NCBI GenBank assembly: GCA_002483365.1
Contig: DLHT01000005.1
Location: 248,001-312,000, forward strand
Length of the DNA: 64,000 bases
Origin: Cellvibrio sp. UBA7661
GTDB lineage: Bacteria > Pseudomonadota > Gammaproteobacteria > Pseudomonadales > Cellvibrionaceae
Direction: 5' to 3'
Shown here: positions 8,475 through 17,827 of the stretch, one piece after another
How positions within the stretch are numbered: position 1 is the first letter of the stretch
Layout of the letters: the number at the start of each line of letters is the position of its first letter
The notes under the pieces: model-generated
The model's input: only the letters and a program-made list of their open reading frames with translations
Database searches by the model: none
What the model was told of the DNA's origin: nothing
Translations under genes and position numbers: made by a program

Positions 8475-9875
8475 ATGTCTAGAGTACAACCACATAATCC
8501 TGCCACGCGCCGGACCTCACTGGGATTGCAGCTGACAACCTGGGCATTGCTAGTCTGCCTGGGGGGATGCAACGCTTTTTTTCGTCCGGGGCAGGCCGGC
8601 GGAAGCGGCAAGGTTAATGATGCCCAACTGCAACAAACGATGGAGGAATGGCGTGAAGCCAAACCCAGTATCGACAAGCTTGCCAAGCTGGAGGGCGATC
8701 TGGATTTTCTGCTCAATGAAGTTAGCAAGATGTCTGCTATTGGTCAGGAGCCCGGTTTACCCGCGGGCGCGCCACCTGCAAATACAACCGCGAGCATCAT
8801 CACCGAAGAGACCGTCAGGGTCGATGCGACCGGTCAGGCCCAGGTTCAGCAAGCTGCCCCTGCACAAGCTACATCAACAGTAGTTACCGCCGCACCTGCA
8901 GCTCCCCAGATCAATACTGCAAGCACGACAACCCAAACACCCTACACCACAATTGAAGGCAACTTCATAGGGGGTGGGCAAACCATTCCTACCAACTTCC
9001 AATGTGCACAGGCCTACACCAACAGTTACCAAAAAAATCTGGCTTTTTTCAGCTTCCCACGCTTGAGTATTGCCTCCAGCAACCTTGGTGCACTTTCCAA
9101 TGTAGAACAACATCTTCCTATGTTGCTCAGCGCTAATTTACGCAATCGTCACGGTGTGCCTGCAGTACTGGAATTTGGGCAAAGCTTTTCACCAAATGGC
9201 AACAATGAGCTGGATGCATCCGAACAAATCCAAACCCTGGGTCGTCAATCGAATACACAATATTTGGTCAGTGGTGAGGTCGACGACATGTCGCTCGTCA
9301 ATCCAGACTCCGTCGCCAAACCCGGTTTATACACACGCTTTGTCAGTGGCGTACACGATACGTTTAAATTCAGCAGCCGCTTTGATAAACGCAGCCGCCA
9401 ATTTAGCTTTACGCTAAAAGTGCGCGACAGCATTACCGGACAATTAGTTTTTGCCAAACAATATAAAACCTATGGAAAATGGAACTCATCCGCCAATACC
9501 AAAGCTGGATTTGCAGCGCCTGCATTCTGGCAAACGGATTACGGCCAACAGGTAAAATATTTAGTAGGAAAAGCGAGCGATGAATTAGCCGGTGCATTGC
9601 AATGCCAGCCATTTATTGCGCGGGTGGATACTCAGGCAGGACGGGATAAATTAGTGATCCACAGTGGCACAAACAATGGACTGCAAACAGGGGATGCACT
9701 GGAGCTTTATCAACTGGTCTACGAACCAGTAACCGGGCAATACCAACGCTACGCTACGCGCATGATCAAACGTCGCAGCAAAGTTTATTTAATGGAAGTT
9801 TACCCGGGCCATAGTGTCGGCCATGTGGTAGATGAGCCATTGCTGGGCGGCCAGTACATCGTTAAAGCGCTCTGA
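8475..9875 (+). CDS. FlgT-like lipoprotein of the pilus operon
   Basis: A 466-residue lipoprotein with lipobox LGGC. ATG 8475 is preferred because AGGTGAG lies five bases upstream; an in-frame GTG at 8466 lacks one. Residues about 45-80 repeat the helical pattern of the preceding lipoprotein (QQTMEEWREAKPSIDKL). After an Ala/Thr/Gln linker, about residues 170-375 resemble the middle domain of FlgT/FlgO (NLAFFSFPRL, QYLVSGEVDDMSL, FTLKVRDSITGQLVFAKQY) and the end resembles the FlgT C-terminal beta domain (LVIHSGTNNGLQTGDALELY). FlgT forms a periplasmic ring around flagella; here the context is a pilus operon, so an analogous ring around the usher is a reasonable inference. Confidence 0.65.
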   Translation: MSRVQPHNPATRRTSLGLQLTTWALLVCLGGCNAFFRPGQAGGSGKVNDAQLQQTMEEWREAKPSIDKLAKLEGDLDFLLNEVSKMSAIGQEPGLPAGAPPANTTASIITEETVRVDATGQAQVQQAAPAQATSTVVTAAPAAPQINTASTTTQTPYTTIEGNFIGGGQTIPTNFQCAQAYTNSYQKNLAFFSFPRLSIASSNLGALSNVEQHLPMLLSANLRNRHGVPAVLEFGQSFSPNGNNELDASEQIQTLGRQSNTQYLVSGEVDDMSLVNPDSVAKPGLYTRFVSGVHDTFKFSSRFDKRSRQFSFTLKVRDSITGQLVFAKQYKTYGKWNSSANTKAGFAAPAFWQTDYGQQVKYLVGKASDELAGALQCQPFIARVDTQAGRDKLVIHSGTNNGLQTGDALELYQLVYEPVTGQYQRYATRMIKRRSKVYLMEVYPGHSVGHVVDEPLLGGQYIVKAL

Positions 9876-9901
9876 AAAAAGGACGACGTAATCTCCCCTA
9901 C

Positions 9902-9922
9902 CCCCTCTTTTTCAAAGAGGGG
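9902..9922. terminator. Hairpin between convergent genes
   Basis: CCCCTCTTT and AAAGAGGGG pair around TTC in the 70-base gap between the converging lipoprotein and receiver genes. There is no T run on either side, so termination is likely weak or factor-assisted. Confidence 0.4.
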
Positions 9923-9945
9923 AATACAGACTCGCTTCCCCGTTG

Positions 9946-11208
9946 TTACTCTTCAGCATCACCATCATCCACAATCATATTGCCGCCGGATTCTTTTGCA
10001 TTGCGCAAGTAAGTGTTGGCTCGCGCAATTTGCTGATCCAGACTTTGCCCCATGTGGCAGGTAACGCCTGCACTGAAATAAAAACGTGTTGCCTCACCAT
10101 TAATCACACAATCATCGGCGGCCAATAATTGTTTTACTTTACTGAGTAAAGCCGCCGCTTTTTCATGATCCAACCCCGGCATCAGCACATAAAAATCATC
10201 ACTGTCGGCACGCGCGAGCAGAAAACGCCCCAGCATATTATTCAGGCTGGTTGCGATATGTTTTAGCGCCACATCGCCCCAGGCATTGCCGTGGCGCTCA
10301 TTGATATCACTAAAATGGTCGATGTTAATAATCGCCATGGAAAGCGGTACTGCTTTTTCCACTGCAGTTTTATACATGTCGCGTGCGACATTGAAAAAAT
10401 GGGAGCGATGAAATAAACCGGTGAGATGGTCGCGCTGGGCGTTGTAAGTAATTTGTTCAACCAGCTCAAGCGATTCCACATTGTGAATAATGCGGCAATA
10501 AAATTCTTCCGGATGAAATGGCTTGCGCAAAAAATCGTTGGCACCGTGTTTAATAAATTTAGCAGAAAGCGCCTCATTACTTTCGCCGGACACACCAATC
10601 ATAATCAAATCGGTTTTGTCATATTTGTAACGCAGGTTGCGCACCAACTCAAAGCCATCCATTTTTGGCATGTTGTAGTCGGTAATCAGCAATTTAATGT
10701 CGCTATTCTCCAGCATCACTTTAATGGCATCGACACCATCAACCGCTTCCAATACGTGAAATAAATGGCGACGGAATAAATTCGCCATATGTTTGCGCGA
10801 TACATCCGAATCATCCACAACCAATACTTTAATGTGTTGGTTTTTTTCAAGGCGCTGGATCATGCCGATTGCTTTGCTGTAAGCGTAGCGCCCTTCTTTG
10901 GTTACGTAATCCACAATCCCTTTGGCAAATAATTGCTCGCGACGTTTTTCATCGTAAGAACCCGTAAGCACAATGGTGGGAATTTTTTTACTGAGTGTAA
11001 AATCCACCACTTCGCCATTAGGCGCATCGGGCAAATTCAAATCCACTAGTGCAGCAAAAAAATCGTTAGGGGTTTGCTCATAGATCGCAGTTGCCTGCGC
11101 AAGGTTTGTTGCATAGACAGCCTCATAAGGCAGTGATGCACTCTGCACCAAATGGCGCAGAATTTTCATCACCATATCGCTGTCTTCAACGATGAGAATT
11201 TTTTTCAT
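9946..11208 (-). CDS. Double-receiver response regulator with degenerate GGDEF domain
   Basis: A 420-residue cytoplasmic protein with two receiver domains (about 1-122 with phospho-acceptor in LVDLNLPD, and 127-250 with LITDYNMPKMDGF) and a C-terminal diguanylate-cyclase fold from about 265 (RDHLTGLFHRSHF, NIDHFSDINERHG). The signature loop reads RADSDDFYVL in place of the usual GGDEF, so the two glycines that hold GTP are gone and cyclase activity is unlikely. It may bind GTP or act as an output adaptor. It has no linked kinase; genes on both sides are unrelated in function. Confidence 0.8.
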   Translation of the reverse strand: MKKILIVEDSDMVMKILRHLVQSASLPYEAVYATNLAQATAIYEQTPNDFFAALVDLNLPDAPNGEVVDFTLSKKIPTIVLTGSYDEKRREQLFAKGIVDYVTKEGRYAYSKAIGMIQRLEKNQHIKVLVVDDSDVSRKHMANLFRRHLFHVLEAVDGVDAIKVMLENSDIKLLITDYNMPKMDGFELVRNLRYKYDKTDLIMIGVSGESNEALSAKFIKHGANDFLRKPFHPEEFYCRIIHNVESLELVEQITYNAQRDHLTGLFHRSHFFNVARDMYKTAVEKAVPLSMAIINIDHFSDINERHGNAWGDVALKHIATSLNNMLGRFLLARADSDDFYVLMPGLDHEKAAALLSKVKQLLAADDCVINGEATRFYFSAGVTCHMGQSLDQQIARANTYLRNAKESGGNMIVDDGDAEE

Positions 11209-11295
11209 GGAACATTACCCAATGGTTTTGCAAAGTTTCCATTGAGTGTAGCCAAGTTTCGGGAAAACGCGCCAAGCCACCACAGTGGCGATTAT

Positions 11296-12099
11296 TTAAC
11301 GCCAGATAAACCCTGAAATTGCCGTATTAAACAACAATCCGTTGAAGTTTTGCGCGGCAACAGGTGAGCGCTGGCTGGCAGCTCCCCAACATACATGCAA
11401 GGGCAACAAGTGCTCCTCACGCGGATGACTAAAACGGCCTTGGGGTGCAGAGGCCCATTCGCGCAAACGCAATTCGCGCTCCGGATTATCGAGCTGCGGA
11501 GCAGTCACCGTCTCTGACAGCCATTGGTCAAAGGTTTCACTTTTACCCCTGACACTCGGGTCGTTGGAGAAAAAAGCTCGCATGTTATGGAAGGACATCC
11601 CCGAGCCCAGAATCAACACGCCCTGCTCACGCAAAGGCGCAAGCGCTTTACCTAATGCGATATGCGCAGCAGGATCAAGGGAGGACAGCAGCGAAAGTTG
11701 TACGACAGGAATATCGGCGGCGGGATACATCAACATCAGCGGTACAAAAGTACCGTGGTCATAAGCGCGATGGTTATCCAAACGCGCATCAATAGTATTC
11801 GCAGCCAATAGTTGCTGGATTTGTTTTGCTAAAGAGGGATTGCCAAGGGCAGGATACGCAAACTCATAGCTCTCGGGAGGGAAGCCGTAGTAGTCAAACA
11901 ACAGACCCGGTGCGGGTGCGTTGGTAATGCTGACAACCTCTTCTTCCCAATGTGCAGTAACCACCAGAATCGCTTCCGGGCGAGGTAAATCTGCAGCGAG
12001 TGATTGCATGAATTGCGTTAACTCACGGTGATTGGCATCGCCCAGTAAAGGCATGGGGCCACCACCGTGAGGCACAAAGAGCACCGGCATCAAATTCAT
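11296..12099 (-). CDS. DODA-type extradiol aromatic ring-opening dioxygenase (LigB family)
   Basis: A 267-residue protein of the class III extradiol dioxygenase family that includes plant 4,5-DOPA dioxygenase and E. coli YgiD. Likely metal and catalytic histidines are in VPHGGGP, VTAHWEEE, DHGTFVPL and GSGMSFHNM. The start at 12099 is chosen because GGAGG lies six bases upstream and gives the usual family length; a longer frame to 12144 would add 15 unrelated residues. Such enzymes open catecholic rings using Fe(II) or bind Zn(II). No aromatic-degradation genes are nearby, so the substrate is unknown. Confidence 0.85.
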   Translation of the reverse strand: MNLMPVLFVPHGGGPMPLLGDANHRELTQFMQSLAADLPRPEAILVVTAHWEEEVVSITNAPAPGLLFDYYGFPPESYEFAYPALGNPSLAKQIQQLLAANTIDARLDNHRAYDHGTFVPLMLMYPAADIPVVQLSLLSSLDPAAHIALGKALAPLREQGVLILGSGMSFHNMRAFFSNDPSVRGKSETFDQWLSETVTAPQLDNPERELRLREWASAPQGRFSHPREEHLLPLHVCWGAASQRSPVAAQNFNGLLFNTAISGFIWR

Positions 12100-12170
12100 A
12101 CTTAACCTCCGGCTTTTTGATTGGCGATCACGCTCGCCAACCATTATTGAGTAAGAGCAGCGAGATACGC

Positions 12171-13769
12171 TTAGTGGCGCGGCCTACGGTTGCGATTGGC
12201 ACCAGGGCGGTTGCCCACAGAACGATTGCTGTAGCGCTCAGTGCGTGAGCGCGGTGGCGCAGGTGGGCTATCGGGTGGCGCGAGCATCAATTCTTCCGGA
12301 GGCTGCTCACATTTAATCGGCTTGCCCAGCAAACGTTCGATCGGCTCCAGTAACAGCGCATCATCTTCACAAGCAAAACTGATCGATGTGCCGTTTTTAC
12401 CTGCACGACCAGTGCGGCCAATACGATGCACGTAATCTTCCGGCTCTTCCGGCAAGGTGAAATTCACCACATGGCTAATACCGCTGATATGAATCCCGCG
12501 CCCTGCAACGTCGGTTGCGACCAGCACTTTGATCTCACCCGATTTAAATGCATCGAGTGTTGATACACGTTTGTTCTGTGCGATTTCACCCGAGAGCAAA
12601 CCCGCCTTGATACCGTGGCGAACCAATCGTTCCTGCAGATCGCGGCATTCGTCGCGGCGATTGGCAAAAACGATCATGCTTTCCGCATGTTCCTGTTGGA
12701 TCAGGTTATACAGCAGCGTGTATTTTTCTTCGGTCGATACCAGATACACATGCTGGTCAACGCGCGCGTTAGCAACCGATTCCGGTTCAATATCTACCGT
12801 GACGGGTTTGTAGGTCCACTGTTCCACCAGATTGCGTACGTCATCCGTAAATGTGGCAGAGAAAAACAATGTCTGGCGATCTTCACGCTTGGGGGTTTGG
12901 CGAACGATTTGGCGCACTTGTGGGATGAAGCCCATGTCGAGCATGCGGTCAGCTTCATCGATCACCAGAATTTCAAGCTGGTCGAGATACACATCTTTGT
13001 TGCCACAAAAATCCAGCAGACGGCCCGGTGTCGCCACCAGAATATCCACCAAATCTTCATGTAGGTGGCGCTGTTGCTTGACGTAATCCATACCGCCAAC
13101 CAAGGTGTGAATTTTCAGGTCGGTATATTTGCACAAGCCTTTTGCATCTTCTGCAATTTGCATAACCAGTTCACGTGTCGGTGCAATCACCAATGCACGC
13201 GCTTCACCTGCATAGCGCTTTTCCCCGATCGGGTTTTTCAGCAAATCATCGATAATCGTCGTCAAAAAAGCGGCCGTTTTGCCTGTACCGGTTTGCGCTT
13301 TACCAACAACATCTTTTCCTTGCAGGGCATAAGGCAAGGACTGGGCTTGAATAGGCGAGCAATATTTAAAGCCCAATTCAGCAATACCGCGCATCAGCGG
13401 TAATTCAAGATCCAAATCATGGAAGCGGGTTTTCCCCTCAAGTGGCTCCACCACGAATTCGGAAATATCCCAAGGGCCGTGGTCAATTTTAACCGGACGC
13501 TTGCGGCGCTCTTGAGCGGGCTTGTTTTGTTTGGTGGAAGCTGGATCGCGCAACTGATCGGGCTTGGCAGTTTTATGCTCTGCTTGATGGGCAGGGCGCT
13601 GACCACGGTTATTGCGGCCATTGGCATTTTTTCGGCCTGAATTACGATCACTGGGCTTTTTAGGAGAGGAGGATTTGTCACTCGCGGGGCTGGCTGGCGA
13701 TTCTTTTGCATCCGGCTTGCCAGAGCCTATTAATTTTTTAAAGAAATTTCCGATCAATCTATTCACCAA
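12171..13769 (-). CDS. rhlB: DEAD-box ATP-dependent RNA helicase RhlB
   Basis: A 532-residue helicase with all core motifs: Q motif (SPIQAQSLP), motif I (AQTGTGKTA), Ia (PTRELVMQ), Ib (TPGRLL), II (DEAD), III (SAT), V (ATDVAGRGIHI) and VI (HRIGRTGRAG). A basic, low-complexity N-terminal extension of about 100 residues and a basic tail flank the core, as in Pseudomonas-type RhlB. RhlB unwinds RNA and works with RNase E in the degradosome. The start is uncertain: the frame begins with TTG 13769 or GTG 13766 and no ATG fits. The 298-base gap upstream holds its promoter region. Confidence 0.85.
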   Translation of the reverse strand: MVNRLIGNFFKKLIGSGKPDAKESPASPASDKSSSPKKPSDRNSGRKNANGRNNRGQRPAHQAEHKTAKPDQLRDPASTKQNKPAQERRKRPVKIDHGPWDISEFVVEPLEGKTRFHDLDLELPLMRGIAELGFKYCSPIQAQSLPYALQGKDVVGKAQTGTGKTAAFLTTIIDDLLKNPIGEKRYAGEARALVIAPTRELVMQIAEDAKGLCKYTDLKIHTLVGGMDYVKQQRHLHEDLVDILVATPGRLLDFCGNKDVYLDQLEILVIDEADRMLDMGFIPQVRQIVRQTPKREDRQTLFFSATFTDDVRNLVEQWTYKPVTVDIEPESVANARVDQHVYLVSTEEKYTLLYNLIQQEHAESMIVFANRRDECRDLQERLVRHGIKAGLLSGEIAQNKRVSTLDAFKSGEIKVLVATDVAGRGIHISGISHVVNFTLPEEPEDYVHRIGRTGRAGKNGTSISFACEDDALLLEPIERLLGKPIKCEQPPEELMLAPPDSPPAPPRSRTERYSNRSVGNRPGANRNRRPRH

Positions 13770-14067
13770 AGTTTATTGCATTACAAGACGAGGAGGCAGT
13801 CACGCAGACATACCTGTTGTGAGCGCTACCGAGGATCGCATGAGGCGAGACAACACCGCTACGGCAGCTAAAGAAGTGCGCAAATTGTCCAGTTTTTGCG
13901 CGCACAAACTCATTTGAGTATACACCAATCATCTGATATTCAGCGGCTTTGACGCCAACACAGCCGAATTAATGGGCTCAAATGGCAGGGTTTCTGCATA
14001 ATCCTGCCTTTCCCTGTACCGTTTTATATACCGACTGTGCTAAATCAACGAGTAAAAGGAGCCGTTT
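13770..14067. other. Divergent intergenic region between rhlB and the amidotransferase gene
   Basis: The gap must hold both outward promoters. I see AAAGGAG ahead of the right-hand gene but no clear operator, hairpin or small gene. Confidence 0.4.
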
Positions 14068-14760
14068 ATGAGAATCCACAGCCTGCAACACGTCCCGTTT
14101 GAAGATATTGGCAGTATGTCCAGTGACTTTCAGGCACGCACCTACTCCGTCACAACCACCCATTGGTACCGGGGGGATGTAGCACCGGCGCTCAATAGTT
14201 TTGATGCACTGGTTGTGATGGGAGGACCAATGGGGATTTACGATGAAGCCATTTATCCCTGGCTGGCGGATGAGAAAACCCTGATCAAGCAAGCGATTGA
14301 TGCTGGAAAAATCGTGCTAGGCATTTGTCTGGGGGCGCAATTAATTGCAGATGTATTAGGCGGAAAAGTGACCCGCAACGCCCATAAGGAAATTGGTTGG
14401 TTGCCACTGAGTATTGAACCCGAAGCCAGTGGCCACCCTATCGCCCGCATTTTGGCCAAATACCCGGACGTATTTCATTGGCATGGCGATACCTTCGCGA
14501 TCCCACCGGGGGCACTGCATATTGCACGCACCGAAGGTTGCCTGAATCAGGCGTACGTTTATAAAAATCACGTGTACGGATTTCAATTCCACCTGGAAAC
14601 AACACCCGCTTCTGCACAGGCTTTGATTGAAAACTGCGCCAGCGATATCGATGGCTCACACTACACGCAAAGCGCCGACTCCATATTGGCCAGCCCGCAA
14701 AAATTTAATCGTATCAACCAAGCCATGAGCGAAGTGATTGCTCACATTTTTGATCAATAA
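14068..14760 (+). CDS. Class I glutamine amidotransferase (GMP synthase-like)
   Basis: A 230-residue stand-alone class I amidotransferase domain. The nucleophile elbow is GICLGAQ, the oxyanion strand MGGPMGIYDE, and the His-Glu pair is in FQFHLETTP. These enzymes release ammonia from glutamine or, in stand-alone form, hydrolyse or transfer gamma-glutamyl amides. AAGGAG precedes the ATG. It faces the rhlB gene across a 298-base gap and converges with the transporter gene after 5 bases. No synthetase partner is adjacent, so substrate is unknown. Confidence 0.82.
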   Translation: MRIHSLQHVPFEDIGSMSSDFQARTYSVTTTHWYRGDVAPALNSFDALVVMGGPMGIYDEAIYPWLADEKTLIKQAIDAGKIVLGICLGAQLIADVLGGKVTRNAHKEIGWLPLSIEPEASGHPIARILAKYPDVFHWHGDTFAIPPGALHIARTEGCLNQAYVYKNHVYGFQFHLETTPASAQALIENCASDIDGSHYTQSADSILASPQKFNRINQAMSEVIAHIFDQ

Positions 14761-14765
14761 ACCGG

Positions 14766-15455
14766 TTAAGCCGCAACCCCAAACAAGTAACCCACCGCAG
14801 TGGTCATGGCCATGGCAGCTGCCCCCCAAAAACCCACGCGCATTGCACCAACCAGCACATTAGCTCCGCCCACCTTTGCCGCCAGCCCACCGAGCAGCAA
14901 CAGCGCAAGCAAAGTGCAAGAAGCAATCGCAAAGCCCAGGAATTGCGCTGGATGAAGCAGTATTATCACCAACGGAATCACCGCCCCTACCGAGAAGGTA
15001 AAGGCGGAGGTGAGCGCCGCTTGTAACGGCCGCGCAGTAAACATATCGGTAATACCCAACTCATCGCGCGCATGGGCAGCAAGTGCATCATGTGCCATCA
15101 ATTGCTTTGCGACCTCACTCGCCAATTCACGCGTGAGCCCGCGTGCCACATAAATTTCTTGTAACTCATGCAACTCGCCCGCTTCATCAGTTGCCAGTTC
15201 GTGTGTCTCACGCGCAATATCTGCCGCCTCAGTATCGGCCTGCGAGCATACAGAAACATATTCGCCTGCAGCCATACTCATGGCACCTGCAACCAAACCC
15301 GCGACGCCACTGAGCAAAATCGTACTGTTTGATGCCCCCGCCGCGACCATCCCCATCATGAGACTGGCGGTAGAGATAATGCCATCGTTTGCGCCAAGCA
15401 CGGCAGCACGCAACCAACCGGAATGATGGGATCTGTGACCTTCGCGATGACGCAT
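14766..15455 (-). CDS. VIT/CCC1 family iron or manganese transporter
   Basis: A 229-residue membrane protein with the VIT1/CCC1 pattern: first helix AAVLGANDGIISTASLMMG, then VAGAMSMAAGEYVSV, a cytosolic acidic helix region (about 75-130) rich in Glu and His, and three more C-terminal helices. The family moves Fe(II) or Mn(II) out of the cytoplasm. GGAG lies seven bases before the ATG. It probably heads no long operon; cytochrome b561 is the next gene upstream on the same strand, 32 bases away. Confidence 0.85.
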   Translation of the reverse strand: MRHREGHRSHHSGWLRAAVLGANDGIISTASLMMGMVAAGASNSTILLSGVAGLVAGAMSMAAGEYVSVCSQADTEAADIARETHELATDEAGELHELQEIYVARGLTRELASEVAKQLMAHDALAAHARDELGITDMFTARPLQAALTSAFTFSVGAVIPLVIILLHPAQFLGFAIASCTLLALLLLGGLAAKVGGANVLVGAMRVGFWGAAAMAMTTAVGYLFGVAA

Positions 15456-15487
15456 GGCAAAACTCCAGTAGAAAAATCAAAAATAGA

Positions 15488-16039
15488 TTATTTAGGCTTG
15501 AATGGTGAAATTCGGGCCATTGTATTGTCACGTTTAACGTAGTGATGAAATAACCCAGCCAGAACGTGAAGACCTATCAAATAGTAACCAATTTCTCCGA
15601 CTTGCTTGTGCAAGTCTTCTACTTGTTCGGCCAAAGCCGGATTTTTATCAACCAGCGGCGGCAGCTCTAATCCAAAAAAAGGAACACCATGTCCTTCAGC
15701 ACTCAGAATGATCCAACCTGCAATTGGCATAAAAATCATAAATGCATAAAGCGATAGATGCATCAAAGTTGCCAGCCATTTTTCCAATGGTTTTGGGGTG
15801 GGAATAATTGCCGGCGTCTTGCCTGACAAGCGCACCGCCAAACGGATCACAACCAACAACAACACGCAAATACCCAACATAAAATGCAGCACTTTCACCA
15901 ACTCGCGAGGATCACTGCCGCGAGGAAAAAGACTGCGCATCTCAATAGTGGCAAAAACCACTACCATCAATACAAACATAAACCAGTGTAAACCAATCAA
16001 GATCGGACTATAGCGGCTGGGATTCTGGATAGTATTCAT
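15488..16039 (-). CDS. Cytochrome b561 family di-heme membrane protein
   Basis: A 183-residue protein with four membrane helices. Candidate heme ligands are His in IGLHWFMF, KVLHFMLG, LMHLSLYAF and IGLHVLAGLFHHY, the usual b561 layout. It carries electrons from quinol or another donor at the inner membrane. GAGGAA precedes the ATG. It follows the DUF3465 gene by 52 bases, a pairing that may be one transcript. Confidence 0.85.
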   Translation of the reverse strand: MNTIQNPSRYSPILIGLHWFMFVLMVVVFATIEMRSLFPRGSDPRELVKVLHFMLGICVLLLVVIRLAVRLSGKTPAIIPTPKPLEKWLATLMHLSLYAFMIFMPIAGWIILSAEGHGVPFFGLELPPLVDKNPALAEQVEDLHKQVGEIGYYLIGLHVLAGLFHHYVKRDNTMARISPFKPK

Positions 16040-16091
16040 TCAATTTCCTCTGCAAGTGTTTTTGGTATTTGTTAGATATTTTATTTATAGC

Positions 16092-16577
16092 TTATTGGTA
16101 AACACGTCCACGGTGTTTAAGCCAGCCACCGGGGTGTACTCCCTTGGGATCATGATGGGTCCAGTGGATCAAACCACCTTTGTTGTTCCATTCATATTCA
16201 CCATAGAATTCTATTTCATCGCCCTCACGCAACCCCTCGATACGCGGCGCAAGATCGATATTATGCACAATCAGTAACGAATGCCCCGATTCAAGTGATA
16301 CTAAAAACTTCTGATGGCGGCTGCCTTTGTTGTCATCAGGCAACGCACGAGTCACCCTCCCTGCTCCAGCCAGCTGCACATTTGAGCGGCCATTATTAAA
16401 AGCATCAACAATCAGGACATCAGAGCCCGCCACATATTCATGCGCAACAGTTAAAGGCAACTGCTCACGCGCAGATTCGGCATCCAATAATTGTTGTTTG
16501 TTCAGGCCATTAAGTAACGCCAGAGCCAGGACAAAAATTGCAAGGGCCAACAACTTCTTGAGCGGGGAACGCGACTG
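16092..16577 (-). CDS. DUF3465 family exported protein
   Basis: A 161-residue protein with an N-terminal membrane or signal segment (about 7-25) and the DUF3465 core: HQKFLVSLESGHSLLIVHN, DEIEFYGEYEWNNKGG, IHWTHHDPKGVHPGGWLKH. The fold is probably an OB-like beta barrel; no activity is known. I place the start at ATG 16577, where GGAAG lies eight bases upstream; ATG 16595 is an alternative. Confidence 0.75.
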   Translation of the reverse strand, partial: QSRSPLKKLLALAIFVLALALLNGLNKQQLLDAESAREQLPLTVAHEYVAGSDVLIVDAFNNGRSNVQLAGAGRVTRALPDDNKGSRHQKFLVSLESGHSLLIVHNIDLAPRIEGLREGDEIEFYGEYEWNNKGGLIHWTHHDPKGVHPGGWLKHRGRVYQ

Positions 16578-16726
16578 CATAGATACATCTTCCATCAATT
16601 GACAACCAATGCAGCTTAGCCAATCAGCAAGAGTAACGACAACAAATTAGCGATCCAAACTTAAATCAGACTTAAGCACAACGGGATTTTTCTATACAGA
16701 ACAGATCTTTACATTGCCACGACGAG

Positions 16727-16780
16727 TTGACAGACCGTACGGTCTGTTATTAAATATCAACCGACCAGTTGGTCGGTTGA
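16727..16780 (+). promoter_or_regulatory. Promoter with two palindromic, TetR-type operators
   Basis: TTGACA (16727-16732) and TTAAAT (16750-16755) are 17 bases apart. The perfect 18-bp palindrome ACAGACCGTACGGTCTGT (16730-16747) fills the spacer. A second palindrome at 16757-16780, with arms TCAACCGACCA and TGGTCGGTTGA, starts just after the -10. Both share ACC...GGT half-sites. Binding would block RNA polymerase, the layout of a TetR-family repressor, and a TetR gene lies 1 kb downstream. The rest of the 379-base gap between the flanking genes (16578-16956) shows nothing else I can identify. Confidence 0.7.
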
Positions 16781-16956
16781 TCAAAATTGATCGCCCGCAA
16801 GACTCATTTAATAACGGAGAAAAAGGAACTTCACATCAGGTATCGCAGCCAATTGCTTTCAGTCCCGATTCAGTCAGCCGCAGCGAACCTAGCACTTGGT
16901 GTACGGCATAACCTCACACCAAGAAAACATAAGCCACCCAAGGAATCCATTTGTAA

Positions 16957-17700
16957 ATGAACAACTGTTTTAAATCATCGCTGGCACACATGCCATTACT
17001 GCAAAGCTTCCAAACCCTCGAATTGCGCACTCCCTATCACTTAACGGATCTTCAGCCTTTTTCTATTGAGCTGATGAGCTACACCCAACGCGTACAATTC
17101 ATCGCACTCGCTTTTTTTATTGCAGGCTTACTCGCGATCAGCACCACCATCAGCTATGAGCTGTGGTTGCACAATCCTTTGGTTACTGCCGAAAATGCAT
17201 TATTGGAGTTGGCACAAGGCGGCTTTTTATTGCTTGCTGCAGTAGTGCAGGGAGTACAAGCATCACGTACACCAATGCCTGGATTACAACGGGATATTCG
17301 TGTTGGCTTGGCGTTATTTGCATTTATGCTGTTCTTGCGCGAGGTTGATATTGACCGCTTGGGTGCAAGTGCATACTGGGATGTATTGGAAAAAGGCCTG
17401 CGCGCTACTGCGCTGCTATTGATGCTGGGTTTTATTGTGCACATGTCGCGCCGCTTTAAAACGGTCCTGCGCAACCTTGACCGGATTCTATTGGCACCGA
17501 CTATTGTGATCAGCTTGAGCGCCTGTGTGCTTTACGCTTGTGGCTGGCCGTTTGATAAGGAACTCTTTAATATCGATAAGGGTCTATCTTTGTGGTTTGA
17601 AGAAACGCTGGAACTTAATGCCTGTCTGTTATTGCTATTTGCCGGTTTTACCCGCAGTTTGAAATCTGCAGTAGTGACTCTGAAAGCGCCGTCACTCTAA
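16957..17700 (+). CDS. Unidentified polytopic membrane protein
   Basis: A 247-residue protein with about six hydrophobic segments from residue 45 on and charged turns between them (REVDIDRLGAS is conserved-looking). I do not recognise the family. The true start may be Met40 (17074), since the first 39 residues are soluble and the ribosome-binding site at 16957 is weak. It is the first gene downstream of the promoter with two palindromes and is followed after 127 bases by a TetR gene on the same strand, so it is the best candidate for a TetR-controlled gene, perhaps an envelope or efflux-related protein. Confidence 0.6.
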   Translation: MNNCFKSSLAHMPLLQSFQTLELRTPYHLTDLQPFSIELMSYTQRVQFIALAFFIAGLLAISTTISYELWLHNPLVTAENALLELAQGGFLLLAAVVQGVQASRTPMPGLQRDIRVGLALFAFMLFLREVDIDRLGASAYWDVLEKGLRATALLLMLGFIVHMSRRFKTVLRNLDRILLAPTIVISLSACVLYACGWPFDKELFNIDKGLSLWFEETLELNACLLLLFAGFTRSLKSAVVTLKAPSL

Positions 17701-17827
17701 CGGCGCGCCAGTTACAGGACTACATGCAACGCAACACATAGCAAATAGATAAAAGACATTGAGATACTTCACCGGGATGTCATGAACACTTACAACAATA
17801 ATATCTATTGATACCCACGAGAATCTT

